64,000 nt of DNA, from NCBI RefSeq assembly GCF_000025985.1, contig NC_003228.3, forward strand, positions 4,030,001 through 4,094,000, read 5' to 3'. The notes under the pieces are model-generated. The model searched no databases and had not been told where the DNA came from. It saw nothing but the letters and a program-made list of their open reading frames with translations. Every line of letters begins with the position of its first letter. The first letter of the stretch is position 1. The position numbers and the translations under genes were made by a program. The DNA is from Bacteroides fragilis NCTC 9343. Its GTDB lineage: Bacteria > Bacteroidota > Bacteroidia > Bacteroidales > Bacteroidaceae. Positions 46,492 to 55,594 of the stretch are shown in pieces.

Positions 46492-46635
46492 TCACTTAAC
46501 GGCACTATCCAAATCGACCTTCTCTATCAGTTCCTGATCCTGCCAATAAGATATTACCTTTAGATGTTGCAGCCTTCCTACTATTATGGCAGGGTGAGTA
46601 CAGAACTTCTCAGCAAAGTAACGGATATTTCCCAT
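46492..46635 (-). pseudogene. C-terminal remnant of a HigA/ImmA-type gene
   Basis: A 47-codon frame reads MGNIRYFAEKFCTHPAIIVG, then RLQHLKVISYWQDQELIEKV, and stops at 46492. The FAEKFxTHPAIIVGRLQH phrase is typical of the C-terminus of HigA/IrrE-like (ImmA) peptidase or XRE antitoxin proteins. An in-frame TAA lies just upstream, so only the tail remains and no toxin gene adjoins it. It marks an old toxin-antitoxin or mobile-element insertion beside the capsule locus. Confidence 0.55.
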
Positions 46636-46734
46636 GATAATTACTTATTTGCACAATTTCAATTCCTTTAATTTATACTGAGCATATCAGTAGATATTGA
46701 TTCCTCAAGAGGCTCAAAGATATTATATAAAAAC

Positions 46735-46766
46735 AGCCGGAATCACCTGTTACGGTAATCCCGGCT
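46735..46766 (-). terminator. Terminator of the capsule operon
   Basis: agccggaatcacc (46735-46747) pairs with ggtaatcccggct (46754-46766) apart from two positions. On the minus strand it is followed by gttttta. It lies 26 bp after the last capsule gene (stop at 46793). Confidence 0.8.
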
Positions 46767-46792
46767 GCCGCCTAAAACACGAATAACCGCCG

Positions 46793-47509
46793 TTACCCGT
46801 TTTCCATAGCAGCCCACAACAGCCTGCTGTTTCTTTCTATCTCCTGCAATTTCATCGCCAAATCATCATCATCCTCTATCGAAAACGATTCACCATAGCG
46901 CATCACTTTCGTATCCTCCCTACCCGAACAGAGATATGTATACCACTCCTTTCTCAACAACATACGGCTGTAATTCAACGCTCCGTCACCATTATAACCG
47001 AACAAGGAATATAGATTCAGCATCAGCCTGCATCCCGATTCCCGCAAGTGCAGATAGTCTTCCGTTCCCCAATAAAGCGAACGTTCCGGTTGCATCAGGA
47101 CAGGGATATAACCCGACCGGCAGATGGCATGAATCATCTCACTGAGTCCTTCCGGCTGTTGTAAAGGAGACACATCTACCAGTAACTCCTTCCCCCCTCC
47201 TATCGCCAACAAATCTCCCTTCTCCAACAAAGCCGGAAATCCTTCATCCAAACGATATCTTGCCGACAAACGCAGAGAGATATTACCGGAGTATTGCTGC
47301 TGTAAATATTGAAAGGCATCTTTCAGAAAAGAAAAAGCATTCCCTTCATTTTCCACCTTTACCGGAGGTACACAGTAGATCTGCCTGACACCTTGCTGTT
47401 CAAGATAAACCAACAATTCCAACGCCTTATCCCCAGGCAAAGCCCATGCATCCGTATTAGGAAGTAAATAAGGCTGAAAATCGGTATGTACCAAAGAAGA
47501 GAGAATCAT
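46793..47509 (-). CDS. Degenerate PHP (YwqE/CpsB-like) protein, last capsule gene
   Basis: A 238-residue protein with the fold pattern of CpsB/YwqE tyrosine phosphatases. Active members start with an HSHLLPGxDDG-type motif and contain AHPERN. Here the first motif reads HTDFQPYLLPNTDA and the last QPERSLYWG, and the C-terminal SDAH-type ligand is replaced by CSGREDT. Most metal ligands (the first HSH, the HPE histidine, the final Asp-His) are therefore lost. It is the final gene of the operon and overlaps rmlC by a few bases. It could have kept a binding role in capsule length control or be on its way to decay. Confidence 0.6.
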   Translation of the reverse strand: MILSSLVHTDFQPYLLPNTDAWALPGDKALELLVYLEQQGVRQIYCVPPVKVENEGNAFSFLKDAFQYLQQQYSGNISLRLSARYRLDEGFPALLEKGDLLAIGGGKELLVDVSPLQQPEGLSEMIHAICRSGYIPVLMQPERSLYWGTEDYLHLRESGCRLMLNLYSLFGYNGDGALNYSRMLLRKEWYTYLCSGREDTKVMRYGESFSIEDDDDLAMKLQEIERNSRLLWAAMENG

Positions 47510-48048
47510 AAATTTAAATCTTTCAACCGGGGATGCCTGCTGTCCTTCTCCGAGAGAATCACACGATCTGCCGGAATACGCCAGTCAATACCCAAATCCG
47601 GATCATCCCAGGTAATGGCACCCTCACTATGCGGAGCATAAAAATTATCACACTTATACTGAAAAACGACTTCCTCGCTCAATACACTGAATCCATGTGC
47701 CAACCCACGGGGAATGAAAAATTGACGATGATTATCCTCCGTCAACTCTACTGCCACATGTTGTCCAAATGTAGGAGATCCTTTACGGATATCAACAGCT
47801 ACATCCAATACCGCTCCTTTCACTACACGCACCAATTTACTCTGAGCAAAAGGGGCCTGTTGAAAATGTAAACCACGAAGTACACCATAACTCGATTTAC
47901 TTTCATTATCTTGGACAAATGTAGTCTTGCATACTTTTTCCTCAAACTCCCTCTGATTAAAAGATTCAAAGAAATATCCCCGGTCATCTTTAAAAATACG
48001 GGGTTCGAGGATAACAACCCCATCGATAGCAGTCTTTATTACATTCAT
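47506..48048 (-). CDS. rfbC: dTDP-4-dehydrorhamnose 3,5-epimerase
   Basis: A 180-residue cupin-fold enzyme converting dTDP-4-dehydro-6-deoxy-glucose to the L-rhamno form. It has the family motifs [34 protein letters not shown] (with the active-site His of RGLHFQ), [20 protein letters not shown] [12 protein letters not shown] and [13 protein letters not shown]. It overlaps rfbA by 4 bp (ATGA type). It implies L-rhamnose or a derivative in the polymer. Confidence 0.93.
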   Translation of the reverse strand: MNVIKTAIDGVVILEPRIFKDDRGYFFESFNQREFEEKVCKTTFVQDNESKSSYGVLRGLHFQQAPFAQSKLVRVVKGAVLDVAVDIRKGSPTFGQHVAVELTEDNHRQFFIPRGLAHGFSVLSEEVVFQYKCDNFYAPHSEGAITWDDPDLGIDWRIPADRVILSEKDSRHPRLKDLNL

Positions 48049-48932
48049 TTCAAACCAAGTTCCTGTATCACTTTCAACAAATACTGTCCGTACTGGTTCT
48101 TCAGCATGGGCTTTGCCAATTCACGCATCTTATCGGCACTGATCCAACCTTGTCTCAAAGCAATTCCTTCCAAACAAGCTACTTTCAATCCCTGACGTTT
48201 TTCTATCACTTCAATAAAAGTAGATGCTTCACTTAAAGAATCATGCGTACCGGTATCCAACCAGGCAAAACCACGACCTAGCAACTGGACTTTCAGTTTC
48301 TGATCTTTGAGAAATTCCTGATTCACTGTCGTTATCTCCAATTCTCCGCGTGCAGAGGGCTCTATTTTTTTTGCTACTTCCACCACCTTATTCGGATAGA
48401 AATAAAGCCCTACCACTGCATAATTAGACTTCGGTTCCTCAGGCTTCTCTTCCAGACTCAAGACATTTCCTTCTTTGTCAAATTCAGCCACTCCATAACG
48501 TTCCGGATCACTTACCCAATAACCGAACACCGTTGCCTTTTGCTCCACCTCTGCCATACGTACAGCTTCATTCAGCATACGGGTAAAACTCTGCCCATAG
48601 AAGATATTATCTCCAAGCACCAAACAGACCGAATCACTCCCAATGAATTCCTCACCAATAATGAATGCCTGAGCCAAACCATCCGGAGAAGGTTGTTCCG
48701 CATACTCTAAACGTATTCCGTAATCAGAACCATCTCCCAGTAAACGTCGGAAAGCAGGAAGATCATCCGGAGTAGATATAATCAAGATTTCACGGATACC
48801 GGCAAGCATCAACACCGAAATCGGATAATAAATCATCGGTTTATCAAAAATAGGAAGAAGCTGTTTACTAACTCCTTTGGTGATGGGGTACAGACGAGTA
48901 CCGGAACCACCGGCTAAAACAATGCCTTTCAT
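48045..48932 (-). CDS. rfbA: Glucose-1-phosphate thymidylyltransferase
   Basis: A 295-residue enzyme making dTDP-glucose, the first step of the dTDP-rhamnose route. It has the nucleotide loop [16 protein letters not shown], with [18 protein letters not shown] and the [19 protein letters not shown] motif. Its length is typical. rfbB and rfbD are not in this locus, so they must come from elsewhere in the genome, as is usual for shared rhamnose genes in Bacteroides. It lies 24 bp after a GT2 gene and overlaps rfbC. Confidence 0.95.
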   Translation of the reverse strand: MKGIVLAGGSGTRLYPITKGVSKQLLPIFDKPMIYYPISVLMLAGIREILIISTPDDLPAFRRLLGDGSDYGIRLEYAEQPSPDGLAQAFIIGEEFIGSDSVCLVLGDNIFYGQSFTRMLNEAVRMAEVEQKATVFGYWVSDPERYGVAEFDKEGNVLSLEEKPEEPKSNYAVVGLYFYPNKVVEVAKKIEPSARGELEITTVNQEFLKDQKLKVQLLGRGFAWLDTGTHDSLSEASTFIEVIEKRQGLKVACLEGIALRQGWISADKMRELAKPMLKNQYGQYLLKVIQELGLK

Positions 48933-48956
48933 AAAGTTACTATCATTTCCACAATA

Positions 48957-49769
48957 TTATCTAAGTAATTTCAAATAGACAAATTCCCGAACCTTATTTG
49001 GAATCAAACGAGATACAAACCTTATTGTTACATTTCGAAATAATTCGTAATAATTAATAAACCCCATTCTTGCAAACTCTCTTTGTAAATTCAATTCGCT
49101 GATTGCATATTTTAAACCTCCACGTCGCTTAAACATCTCTTCAGAAGATCTAAAAAACAAAAGACTTTCTTGAATATTATAAAACATAGCACCATTTATT
49201 AACATTCTAGCCCAAAGATAATAATCTTCAAAAAGTGGAAAATGCATATATCCTCCAACAGCGAGCACAGCGTGTTTTTTAAACATAACCACCGGATGAT
49301 TTAATGGACATCTTTTCTTTGCATAACAAAATATACTGTTATGGAGTTCTGGAAGTGCTCTTACAGAAACAACATTAGAGACATCGTCTCTAAACTCATC
49401 AACCCAAGCTCCAACAATATCTAACTTTGGATATCTTTCAAACATCTCTATTTGTTTTTCAAATCTTTTAAATTTCGATATATCATCAGCATCCATACGA
49501 GCTATCAAATCACAAGAACAGTATTTTAAACCTTCATTAAGTGCCCTACCCAACCCTTGATTATCCAACAATTCAACGATCTTGACAGACGAGTATTTCT
49601 CAACAAAGTAGTCAATTACACTATTTAACTCCTGAGATAACAAACCATCTTTAACCAATATTATTTCAGTCGGCAAAATACTTTGGTCAAAAATACTATT
49701 TAAAGCCTCCTTCAAATATACGGCATTATCTCTATGATAAACCGACATTAAAACACTAAATTTTTCCAT
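48957..49769 (-). CDS. GT2-family glycosyltransferase
   Basis: A 270-residue cytoplasmic transferase with SVLMSVYHRDNAVYLKEAL at the start, LVKDGLL for the first nucleotide-sugar loop, IARMDADDISKFKRFEKQ for the DxD-type metal site, and a C-terminal amphipathic tail. It is of the AmsE/EpsE type used for O-antigen and capsule repeat assembly. It starts inside the end of the adjoining GT4 gene (14-bp overlap). It is much more AT-rich than rfbA just downstream; this is about where the AT-rich cassette ends. Confidence 0.9.
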   Translation of the reverse strand: MEKFSVLMSVYHRDNAVYLKEALNSIFDQSILPTEIILVKDGLLSQELNSVIDYFVEKYSSVKIVELLDNQGLGRALNEGLKYCSCDLIARMDADDISKFKRFEKQIEMFERYPKLDIVGAWVDEFRDDVSNVVSVRALPELHNSIFCYAKKRCPLNHPVVMFKKHAVLAVGGYMHFPLFEDYYLWARMLINGAMFYNIQESLLFFRSSEEMFKRRGGLKYAISELNLQREFARMGFINYYELFRNVTIRFVSRLIPNKVREFVYLKLLR

Positions 49770-50811
49770 TTAGAAGATTACTATATATATCCAAATAATT
49801 ACTAGCCATTTTATATCCAGAGAAATTATTTAAAGAATAATTTAGTGCTACTTTAGCCTTTAATTTACCAATTGTTGAAATAGCAATATTTATTGACTCT
49901 AGAAGTGATGAAATATTATCTAATTCAAAAAAAGAGACTTTAGTATCATCGAAAATCTCTTTGAATATAGATATATTAGAACATACCACAGGAGTTTGCA
50001 TTAATGTAGCTTCGACCGCTGCAAGTCCAAAACCTTCACTACGTGAACACATCGCATAGACATCAAAAAGGGATAAATAATTATATGGAGTGGGTAAATA
50101 ATCCAAAAATAATGTTCTATCTATTACATTTAAAGTTCGACTCAGTTCAATCAGTTCGTTTTTAGCCTCTCCTTCGCCTATTATAACTACAGCCAAATCC
50201 TTTCGTTTTTCTAGCACTTTTATTAATTGTTCTAACCCTTTAATCCGAGTTAAATAAGCATAGCTTCCAATAATCTTATAATTTAAATCTCTAAATTTAT
50301 TTATTTGTGCTATAATTGAAGGATCATTCTTATCTGGTCTATACGTTATATCAATCCCATTATATACTCTACTAATAGATTTTAGTTTACATTCATATAT
50401 CTTTTTTAGTTGATCTGATATCACCACTACAGCATCAAATTTTTTAATATAATGCAACCATATCTTTGTAAATATAAAAGAGACGAAAAAATTATAATTA
50501 TAGCATAAATCGCAAGCTATATCAGAATGAATAGTAGTAACAACTTTAGCATTAGAAATATTATTTTTCCACTTAGCAACATATTTATCAGGACGAAATC
50601 CATGAGAATGAATTATATCGTAATTATCAAAAGATATTGGTGTATCAAAATCAATTCGATATGTCTGACAACAAAAATCAATCCCATATTTTTCATCAAA
50701 ATAGAAAAGATCTACTTTTTCTACCTGATTAATAAGATTTCGAACTAAAGTATCAACGACTATTATAGGCCCCTTATTTATGAGAGAAGGTACTATGAAA
50801 GCTATTTTCAT
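49756..50811 (-). CDS. GT4-family glycosyltransferase
   Basis: A 351-residue GT-B fold transferase. The N-terminus has KIAFIVPSLINKGPIIVVD and DIIHSHGFRPDKYVAKW; the C-terminal donor half has KIIGSYAYLTRIKGLEQLI, VVIIGEGEAKNELIELS and the SRSEGFGLAAVEATLMQTPVVC motif. That glutamate-rich EGFGLAAVEA sequence is the retaining GT4 signature. It is AT-rich and overlaps the neighbouring polymerase-like gene end by a single base. Confidence 0.9.
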   Translation of the reverse strand: MKIAFIVPSLINKGPIIVVDTLVRNLINQVEKVDLFYFDEKYGIDFCCQTYRIDFDTPISFDNYDIIHSHGFRPDKYVAKWKNNISNAKVVTTIHSDIACDLCYNYNFFVSFIFTKIWLHYIKKFDAVVVISDQLKKIYECKLKSISRVYNGIDITYRPDKNDPSIIAQINKFRDLNYKIIGSYAYLTRIKGLEQLIKVLEKRKDLAVVIIGEGEAKNELIELSRTLNVIDRTLFLDYLPTPYNYLSLFDVYAMCSRSEGFGLAAVEATLMQTPVVCSNISIFKEIFDDTKVSFFELDNISSLLESINIAISTIGKLKAKVALNYSLNNFSGYKMASNYLDIYSNLLNGKI

Positions 50812-51887
50812 TATTCTAGAAAAAAGAATTTATATTGATAAAATTCACCATTATCAAAATTATGGACTCTATAAATAAAAGAAAATGCAAAAAAGATTAC
50901 CACAAGTGTATATATAGTTATCCGAGAAAAACGAGTCATTGATATTTTATCAAAAAGAATCGGAATAAGAAACAATATAACTAAATCAAAATACATAGCA
51001 ATTCTAAAAAAAATCTCAATATCACCGAATGCAAAAATCAATATAAAAAACACACAATATGATTTTATCAATATTTCATTAAAATAATCTCCAATTAGTT
51101 TAGGAAATAATATAAGAATAGCACAAATAATAATTATCATTTTTATATACTCCATGATATTTAAAGTGAATCCATCTCCAGCAAGATAATTAGCCATTCT
51201 TGATTCTATAACTCCTCCTACAAACATTACTAAATTAATCGCTCCTACAATTTTCAGAAAAACTCCTATTATTAAAATAAAAATAATATTCCATATATTC
51301 AATTTAAAATATCGTAATACAAAAAAAGCAGGAAGAAAGACGATCATCGATAAATGAAAAGACAGACCAACCAGAAAGCACAATAAACATTTTATATATT
51401 TTTTTTCAATAGTATAATTGATACAGTACAAAAACATAACTACAGAAACCATTTGCCGCATAAGTACCATATTATAAAACAAGAAATAAGTTCCAAGGTA
51501 TATCATTACGCTAAGCATCGGATATTTACTATATTTAAAAATCAATTTTAACAATAATAGTAAACATATAGAAGTTAAAATAAAAACAAATAGGTTAAAG
51601 CTTAATCCTACTATATTTCCCAGCCAAACAACAGTATTATACCCTGGTTCAAAAAGTTCATAAGAATATGATCCCAATTCACCATTATAATGATTTTTAT
51701 ATATAGCATAGTCTGTATCAACACCTCCAACATTCCGAAATCCAGCCGTTATTGACAATAATATTCCAACAATAACAACAGAAAAGTAATTGACCTTTTT
51801 TCTATCAAAATCAGAAAAAGATAAAAAAGAAACAAACACTATTACAAATAAGAGCCAAAGCATCTCAAAAATGAATAAATAATACAC
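50811..51887 (-). CDS. EpsG/Wzy-like polysaccharide polymerase
   Basis: A 358-residue integral membrane protein with about ten hydrophobic segments. It has the EpsG hallmarks: AGFRNVGGVDTDYAIYKNHY near residue 50, FEPGYNTVVW after it, and a long loop with LVGLSFHLSMIVFLPAF (the GxxxHxs region). It is the probable repeat-unit polymerase. Its start overlaps the upstream GT2 by 46 bp; a later ATG at 51863 would shorten the overlap. It is AT-rich. Confidence 0.85.
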   Translation of the reverse strand: MYYLFIFEMLWLLFVIVFVSFLSFSDFDRKKVNYFSVVIVGILLSITAGFRNVGGVDTDYAIYKNHYNGELGSYSYELFEPGYNTVVWLGNIVGLSFNLFVFILTSICLLLLLKLIFKYSKYPMLSVMIYLGTYFLFYNMVLMRQMVSVVMFLYCINYTIEKKYIKCLLCFLVGLSFHLSMIVFLPAFFVLRYFKLNIWNIIFILIIGVFLKIVGAINLVMFVGGVIESRMANYLAGDGFTLNIMEYIKMIIIICAILILFPKLIGDYFNEILIKSYCVFFILIFAFGDIEIFFRIAMYFDLVILFLIPILFDKISMTRFSRITIYTLVVIFFAFSFIYRVHNFDNGEFYQYKFFFLE

Positions 51888-52681
51888 TGAGATAATCTCA
51901 GTGAAATTTTTAAAATATCAATAGGATTTTTCCGTATACATGATAAATTAAATAAGCTCTTATAGTAAAGAATTCCACCCTTAGGGTTTCTTTTCATAAG
52001 TTTTATAAAATTAGCGGTCAACCCATCTGGTAGATATTCACACATATAAATACCTGTATTCACACATCTTAGCAAAGGAGAATCACAGACCGAAATTTTA
52101 TTCCAGACAATAGCTTCTGATATAAACTTCTCTCCTTCGATTTCAGGAAATGGGAACCGACGTATCAGCTCAGTTTTAAAAACTTCAGCTTTATCCTCAT
52201 ATATCTTCCATTTATAACATATTGTCAAACTTGATGCATCAATAGGCGATACAGGAAAATCTGCACCAATCATTTTTCCTGTATTATAACAAATTTTCCT
52301 AAAGCACAATCCAGCACTCTGCTTTTTATTCTCTACCTTTTCCCATTCCTTACAAATAATCTCAACAGCAGTTAAGGTTAAATAGTCATCACTATCTACA
52401 ATAAAAAATAACTGCCCTTGTGCTTTTGATGCTGCAAAATTAATGGCTCGATGTTTTCCACCATTTTTTTTCTTAAAATAAGCTATTTCAATAACATCCT
52501 CCTCCAACCACTTATCAAACAATTCACTTGTTTCATCTTCACTACCATCATCTACAACCAACCACTCAAAATCTTTACACGTTTGTAATTTCAAACTTTC
52601 GTACAACTTTGGCAAAATATATGCTCTATTGTAAGTTGAAGTAAAAACAGTTATTTTTTTTGTATCTTTTTGTTGTGCCAT
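51842..52681 (-). CDS. GT2-family glycosyltransferase
   Basis: A 279-residue GT-A transferase with KITVFTSTYNRAYILPKL, the acceptor-binding WLVVDDGSEDET and FIVDSDDYLT (DxD) motifs, and AINFAASKAQG. The C-terminal region is helical, with FLRCFGSYL at the end. It overlaps both neighbours (31 bp upstream, 46 bp downstream), so it is translationally coupled. It is AT-rich. Confidence 0.9.
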   Translation of the reverse strand: MAQQKDTKKITVFTSTYNRAYILPKLYESLKLQTCKDFEWLVVDDGSEDETSELFDKWLEEDVIEIAYFKKKNGGKHRAINFAASKAQGQLFFIVDSDDYLTLTAVEIICKEWEKVENKKQSAGLCFRKICYNTGKMIGADFPVSPIDASSLTICYKWKIYEDKAEVFKTELIRRFPFPEIEGEKFISEAIVWNKISVCDSPLLRCVNTGIYMCEYLPDGLTANFIKLMKRNPKGGILYYKSLFNLSCIRKNPIDILKISLRLSQCIIYSFLRCFGSYL

Positions 52682-53637
52682 TTCAATAATACCTTTCTCA
52701 TCGTTTGTGGTAATTTTATGATAGTTAACTTAATCTGTATAGGAACTGGTAGTTTACATTTATAAAAGGTCACGATTCTACATATTCTATCCACCTTTAA
52801 TTCATAATTTACCACTTCCATTTCTGTCAAATTATGCTTTCCATACAGTGACAACAATATAGAATAAGAAAATCTAATTATTTGAGCATATTCAAGTGTA
52901 ACACTAGAAGTCGAATATTTTTGCATGACAGAATAAACCATATATTCCAATATACAAATAAATGAATCAAAGTTTTTCCTACCATTTGATGACGTAATAG
53001 CTCCTGACATTCGCATTTTATAAATATAAGTAGGTTTATTAACTGTAGCCATCGTCAAAGCAGTAGTAGCTAACTGATATGAAAATAATTGATCTTCATG
53101 TAATAGTCCTTCTTTGAACCATAGATTGTTTGAAACAAAATATTCTTTTCGAATAAGTTTATTCCACGCCATCTCATACCACATTCCGCTAATATAACAT
53201 TTCAAAATATTATCATTTCCTATAACATATTCAGAAGTAGTAAGTCTATAAGAAATATTTCTTCCTATAACTCTAATACCGCCAACAATAAAATCAACAG
53301 AAAGATACCTTTCAGCAAGTCGCACAAAACATTCTATACAATCCGGAGTTATTTCATCATCAGAATCTAAAAAGTATACCCATTCCCCAGTGGCTTCTTT
53401 GACCCCAGAATTTCTAGCAGCAGACAATCCTTTATTACTTTTGTGATCTATAATTTTTACATTAAATCTTTTCTTTAATTTTTCAATATTAGAATGTGCA
53501 ATTAACATTGAATTATCAGGAGTACAATCATTCACTAAAATGACTTCTATTTCTGAATAAGTTTGAGTATAAACGCTATATAAACAATCATTTATATAAT
53601 CTTGTACATTGTATATTGGAATAATAATTGAGACCAT
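52651..53637 (-). CDS. GT2-family glycosyltransferase
   Basis: A 328-residue GT-A transferase with VSIIIPIYNVQDYINDCL, EVILVNDCTPDNS and FLDSDDEITPDCIE motifs, and GLSAARNSGVKEATG. The C-terminal half has HEDQLFSYQLA, the usual ED catalytic-base pair. Its start codon touches the stop of the next upstream GT2 (53637). It is AT-rich. The linkage it forms is not predictable. Confidence 0.9.
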   Translation of the reverse strand: MVSIIIPIYNVQDYINDCLYSVYTQTYSEIEVILVNDCTPDNSMLIAHSNIEKLKKRFNVKIIDHKSNKGLSAARNSGVKEATGEWVYFLDSDDEITPDCIECFVRLAERYLSVDFIVGGIRVIGRNISYRLTTSEYVIGNDNILKCYISGMWYEMAWNKLIRKEYFVSNNLWFKEGLLHEDQLFSYQLATTALTMATVNKPTYIYKMRMSGAITSSNGRKNFDSFICILEYMVYSVMQKYSTSSVTLEYAQIIRFSYSILLSLYGKHNLTEMEVVNYELKVDRICRIVTFYKCKLPVPIQIKLTIIKLPQTMRKVLLKWHNKKIQKK

Positions 53638-54563
53638 TACTTTAAGCGTTGCCCTATTAATTTTCTATTTTTACAAAGCCATATAAAAGGTAATACTTTT
53701 ATAATAAATGATTTTATATTTGTAGCATGAAATGTCCAAGCAATACTAAAGGCTTGAGAGAATTTTTTAAATTGAAAGGCTTGAGTCAAATAACGAAGTT
53801 TACTTGCATTCTCTAACTCCTTTATTGTTAGCTCTCCTTTACCATATTTACTTACAACATATTGAACAATAGCATCTATACTTTGATTAAATGCCATAGA
53901 ACGTTGATAACTATTACTATTACTTATTGAAGTTGACAAACACCTATATCCTGCAGTATAATCATCTAAATAAATAATATTTGAATGTGCACTAATAGAT
54001 AACCATACAGGATAATCTAATGTCTTAAAGTTACGGAGTATATATTCATCAATATCACAGTATAAATCAAACATGTTTCTTGAAAATAACACAGTTACAG
54101 CCGCAACCATATTGCTTTTCAATAAATCAGAATAACCTATTGTCTTTAAAGTTCTTTGGGATCGTGTTACTTCCTTTGAATCAGCATCTATAACGATCCA
54201 ATTAGAAAAGACCAAACCGCAATTGGGAGTTTTTTCTATTATTTCAACCTGTTTATGAAGTTTAAAGGGGTCAAGCCAGATATCATCGCTTTCTAATATT
54301 GCTATATATTTACCCTTAGCTTGATTAAGCAAATATTTATAATTATGCATTAGCCCTCTATTCACCGAATATTGAAATAAATGAATTTTATTTGGATATT
54401 TTTCAGCATAAATTCTTGCAATAAAAGAGGTATTATCAGAAGAGCAATCATCACCTATTAGCAATTCTATATCAAAGTCAACCTGTTGCTGAATAAAACT
54501 CAAAATAGCCTGCTCTATAAATCTTTCATGATTATAAGTAGGCATCAACACACTAACTACCAT
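53637..54563 (-). CDS. GT2-family glycosyltransferase
   Basis: A 308-residue GT-A transferase with VVSVLMPTYNHERFIEQAI, LLIGDDCSSDNT, NRGLMHNYKYLLNQAKG and ILESDDIWLDP. The C-terminus is rich in basic residues (CKNRKLIGQRLK), which may sit on the membrane. It lies 28 bp after the fucosyltransferase and overlaps the next GT2 by one base. It is AT-rich. Confidence 0.9.
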   Translation of the reverse strand: MVVSVLMPTYNHERFIEQAILSFIQQQVDFDIELLIGDDCSSDNTSFIARIYAEKYPNKIHLFQYSVNRGLMHNYKYLLNQAKGKYIAILESDDIWLDPFKLHKQVEIIEKTPNCGLVFSNWIVIDADSKEVTRSQRTLKTIGYSDLLKSNMVAAVTVLFSRNMFDLYCDIDEYILRNFKTLDYPVWLSISAHSNIIYLDDYTAGYRCLSTSISNSNSYQRSMAFNQSIDAIVQYVVSKYGKGELTIKELENASKLRYLTQAFQFKKFSQAFSIAWTFHATNIKSFIIKVLPFIWLCKNRKLIGQRLK

Positions 54564-54591
54564 ATCTCAAAATAGAAATTATAAAATATAA

Positions 54592-55551
54592 TTATTTTCT
54601 ATCAAACAATTGAGAATAATATTCAATAATTCTTTGAAGTTTAAATTTACGTTCACATCTCCCCCAAAAGCGTTGTTCATTTCTATACTTTCCAGCATGA
54701 CCATAATTAACCAAATACTTCGCATCCTTATATGATTTCATCATAATATTATTAATAAAATTTAACAGCAATTGTTTCCAATCCAAATATGTCTTATCGA
54801 GAAGCCAAGGTTTTTCCAACATTTCCAGATATTTATCCTTTGAAGAATCCAATTCTATAATATACTCAACTAATCTTTCTAAAGAATCAAAATCATGAGC
54901 ATTTACAAAGGAGTCCACATTAAAATCTTTACCAACCAAAGGATTTCCCCAATATACTGGAATAGAATTCACCTGCATAGGTTCCATTATTTTTTCTGTT
55001 GTATATCCCAGTACCCTACTATTTTCAAAAGCAATATTAAACTTATATTGGCTAATAAAATCCAATTTATTATCAACAGGTCCTCCTATATTATTCCAAG
55101 CTCTTCCACCAGAGTCTACTTTCTTATAACTAGATAGTAATTTAAAGAAAGTCTCACGAATAGGATCTGCCCATTTATTATTTGAAACAACAATACTACA
55201 AAATTTACGGTCTAAAGCTTTATTTACATCAATCTTTTTATTCTGCAAGTTTGAAAATCCATCATATATAGCATATAAAGGCAACCTCAAGTAACGGTCC
55301 CCAAAATCAATATAATTAAAACCTATGGCATAATCACAAACGTTAAAATCAGGAACTATATTTTCACCTATAAACATGATTTTTATACAATCATATTCTA
55401 AATGTGACGTTCCAAAACATGAATAGAATAAATAATCTGGCTCATTAGATAGTACTACTTCGTATTGAATGGACAAAGCATCCACAATAAAGTTAGAAAT
55501 AGTATCAAATCCATCCCAAAAATCAACAAATTTCAAATAAATCTTTTTCAT
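54592..55551 (-). CDS. GT10-family alpha-(1,3)-fucosyltransferase-like protein
   Basis: A 319-residue protein using the ATG at 55551 (MKKIYLKFVDFWDGF); the longer start is unlikely. The donor-binding region YKFNIAFENSRVLGYTTEKI followed by EPMQVNSIPVYWGNP is the GT10 signature. It resembles Helicobacter and Bacteroides alpha-1,3/4-fucosyltransferases, which move fucose from GDP-fucose to GlcNAc or Glc. B. fragilis can make GDP-fucose from scavenged host fucose. In a capsule locus it implies fucose in the repeat and possible host-antigen mimicry. It is AT-rich. Confidence 0.88.
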   Translation of the reverse strand: MKKIYLKFVDFWDGFDTISNFIVDALSIQYEVVLSNEPDYLFYSCFGTSHLEYDCIKIMFIGENIVPDFNVCDYAIGFNYIDFGDRYLRLPLYAIYDGFSNLQNKKIDVNKALDRKFCSIVVSNNKWADPIRETFFKLLSSYKKVDSGGRAWNNIGGPVDNKLDFISQYKFNIAFENSRVLGYTTEKIMEPMQVNSIPVYWGNPLVGKDFNVDSFVNAHDFDSLERLVEYIIELDSSKDKYLEMLEKPWLLDKTYLDWKQLLLNFINNIMMKSYKDAKYLVNYGHAGKYRNEQRFWGRCERKFKLQRIIEYYSQLFDRK

Positions 55552-55594
55552 TTTGACTAACAATATGATAGACAAGCAATCACACAAAACATTT

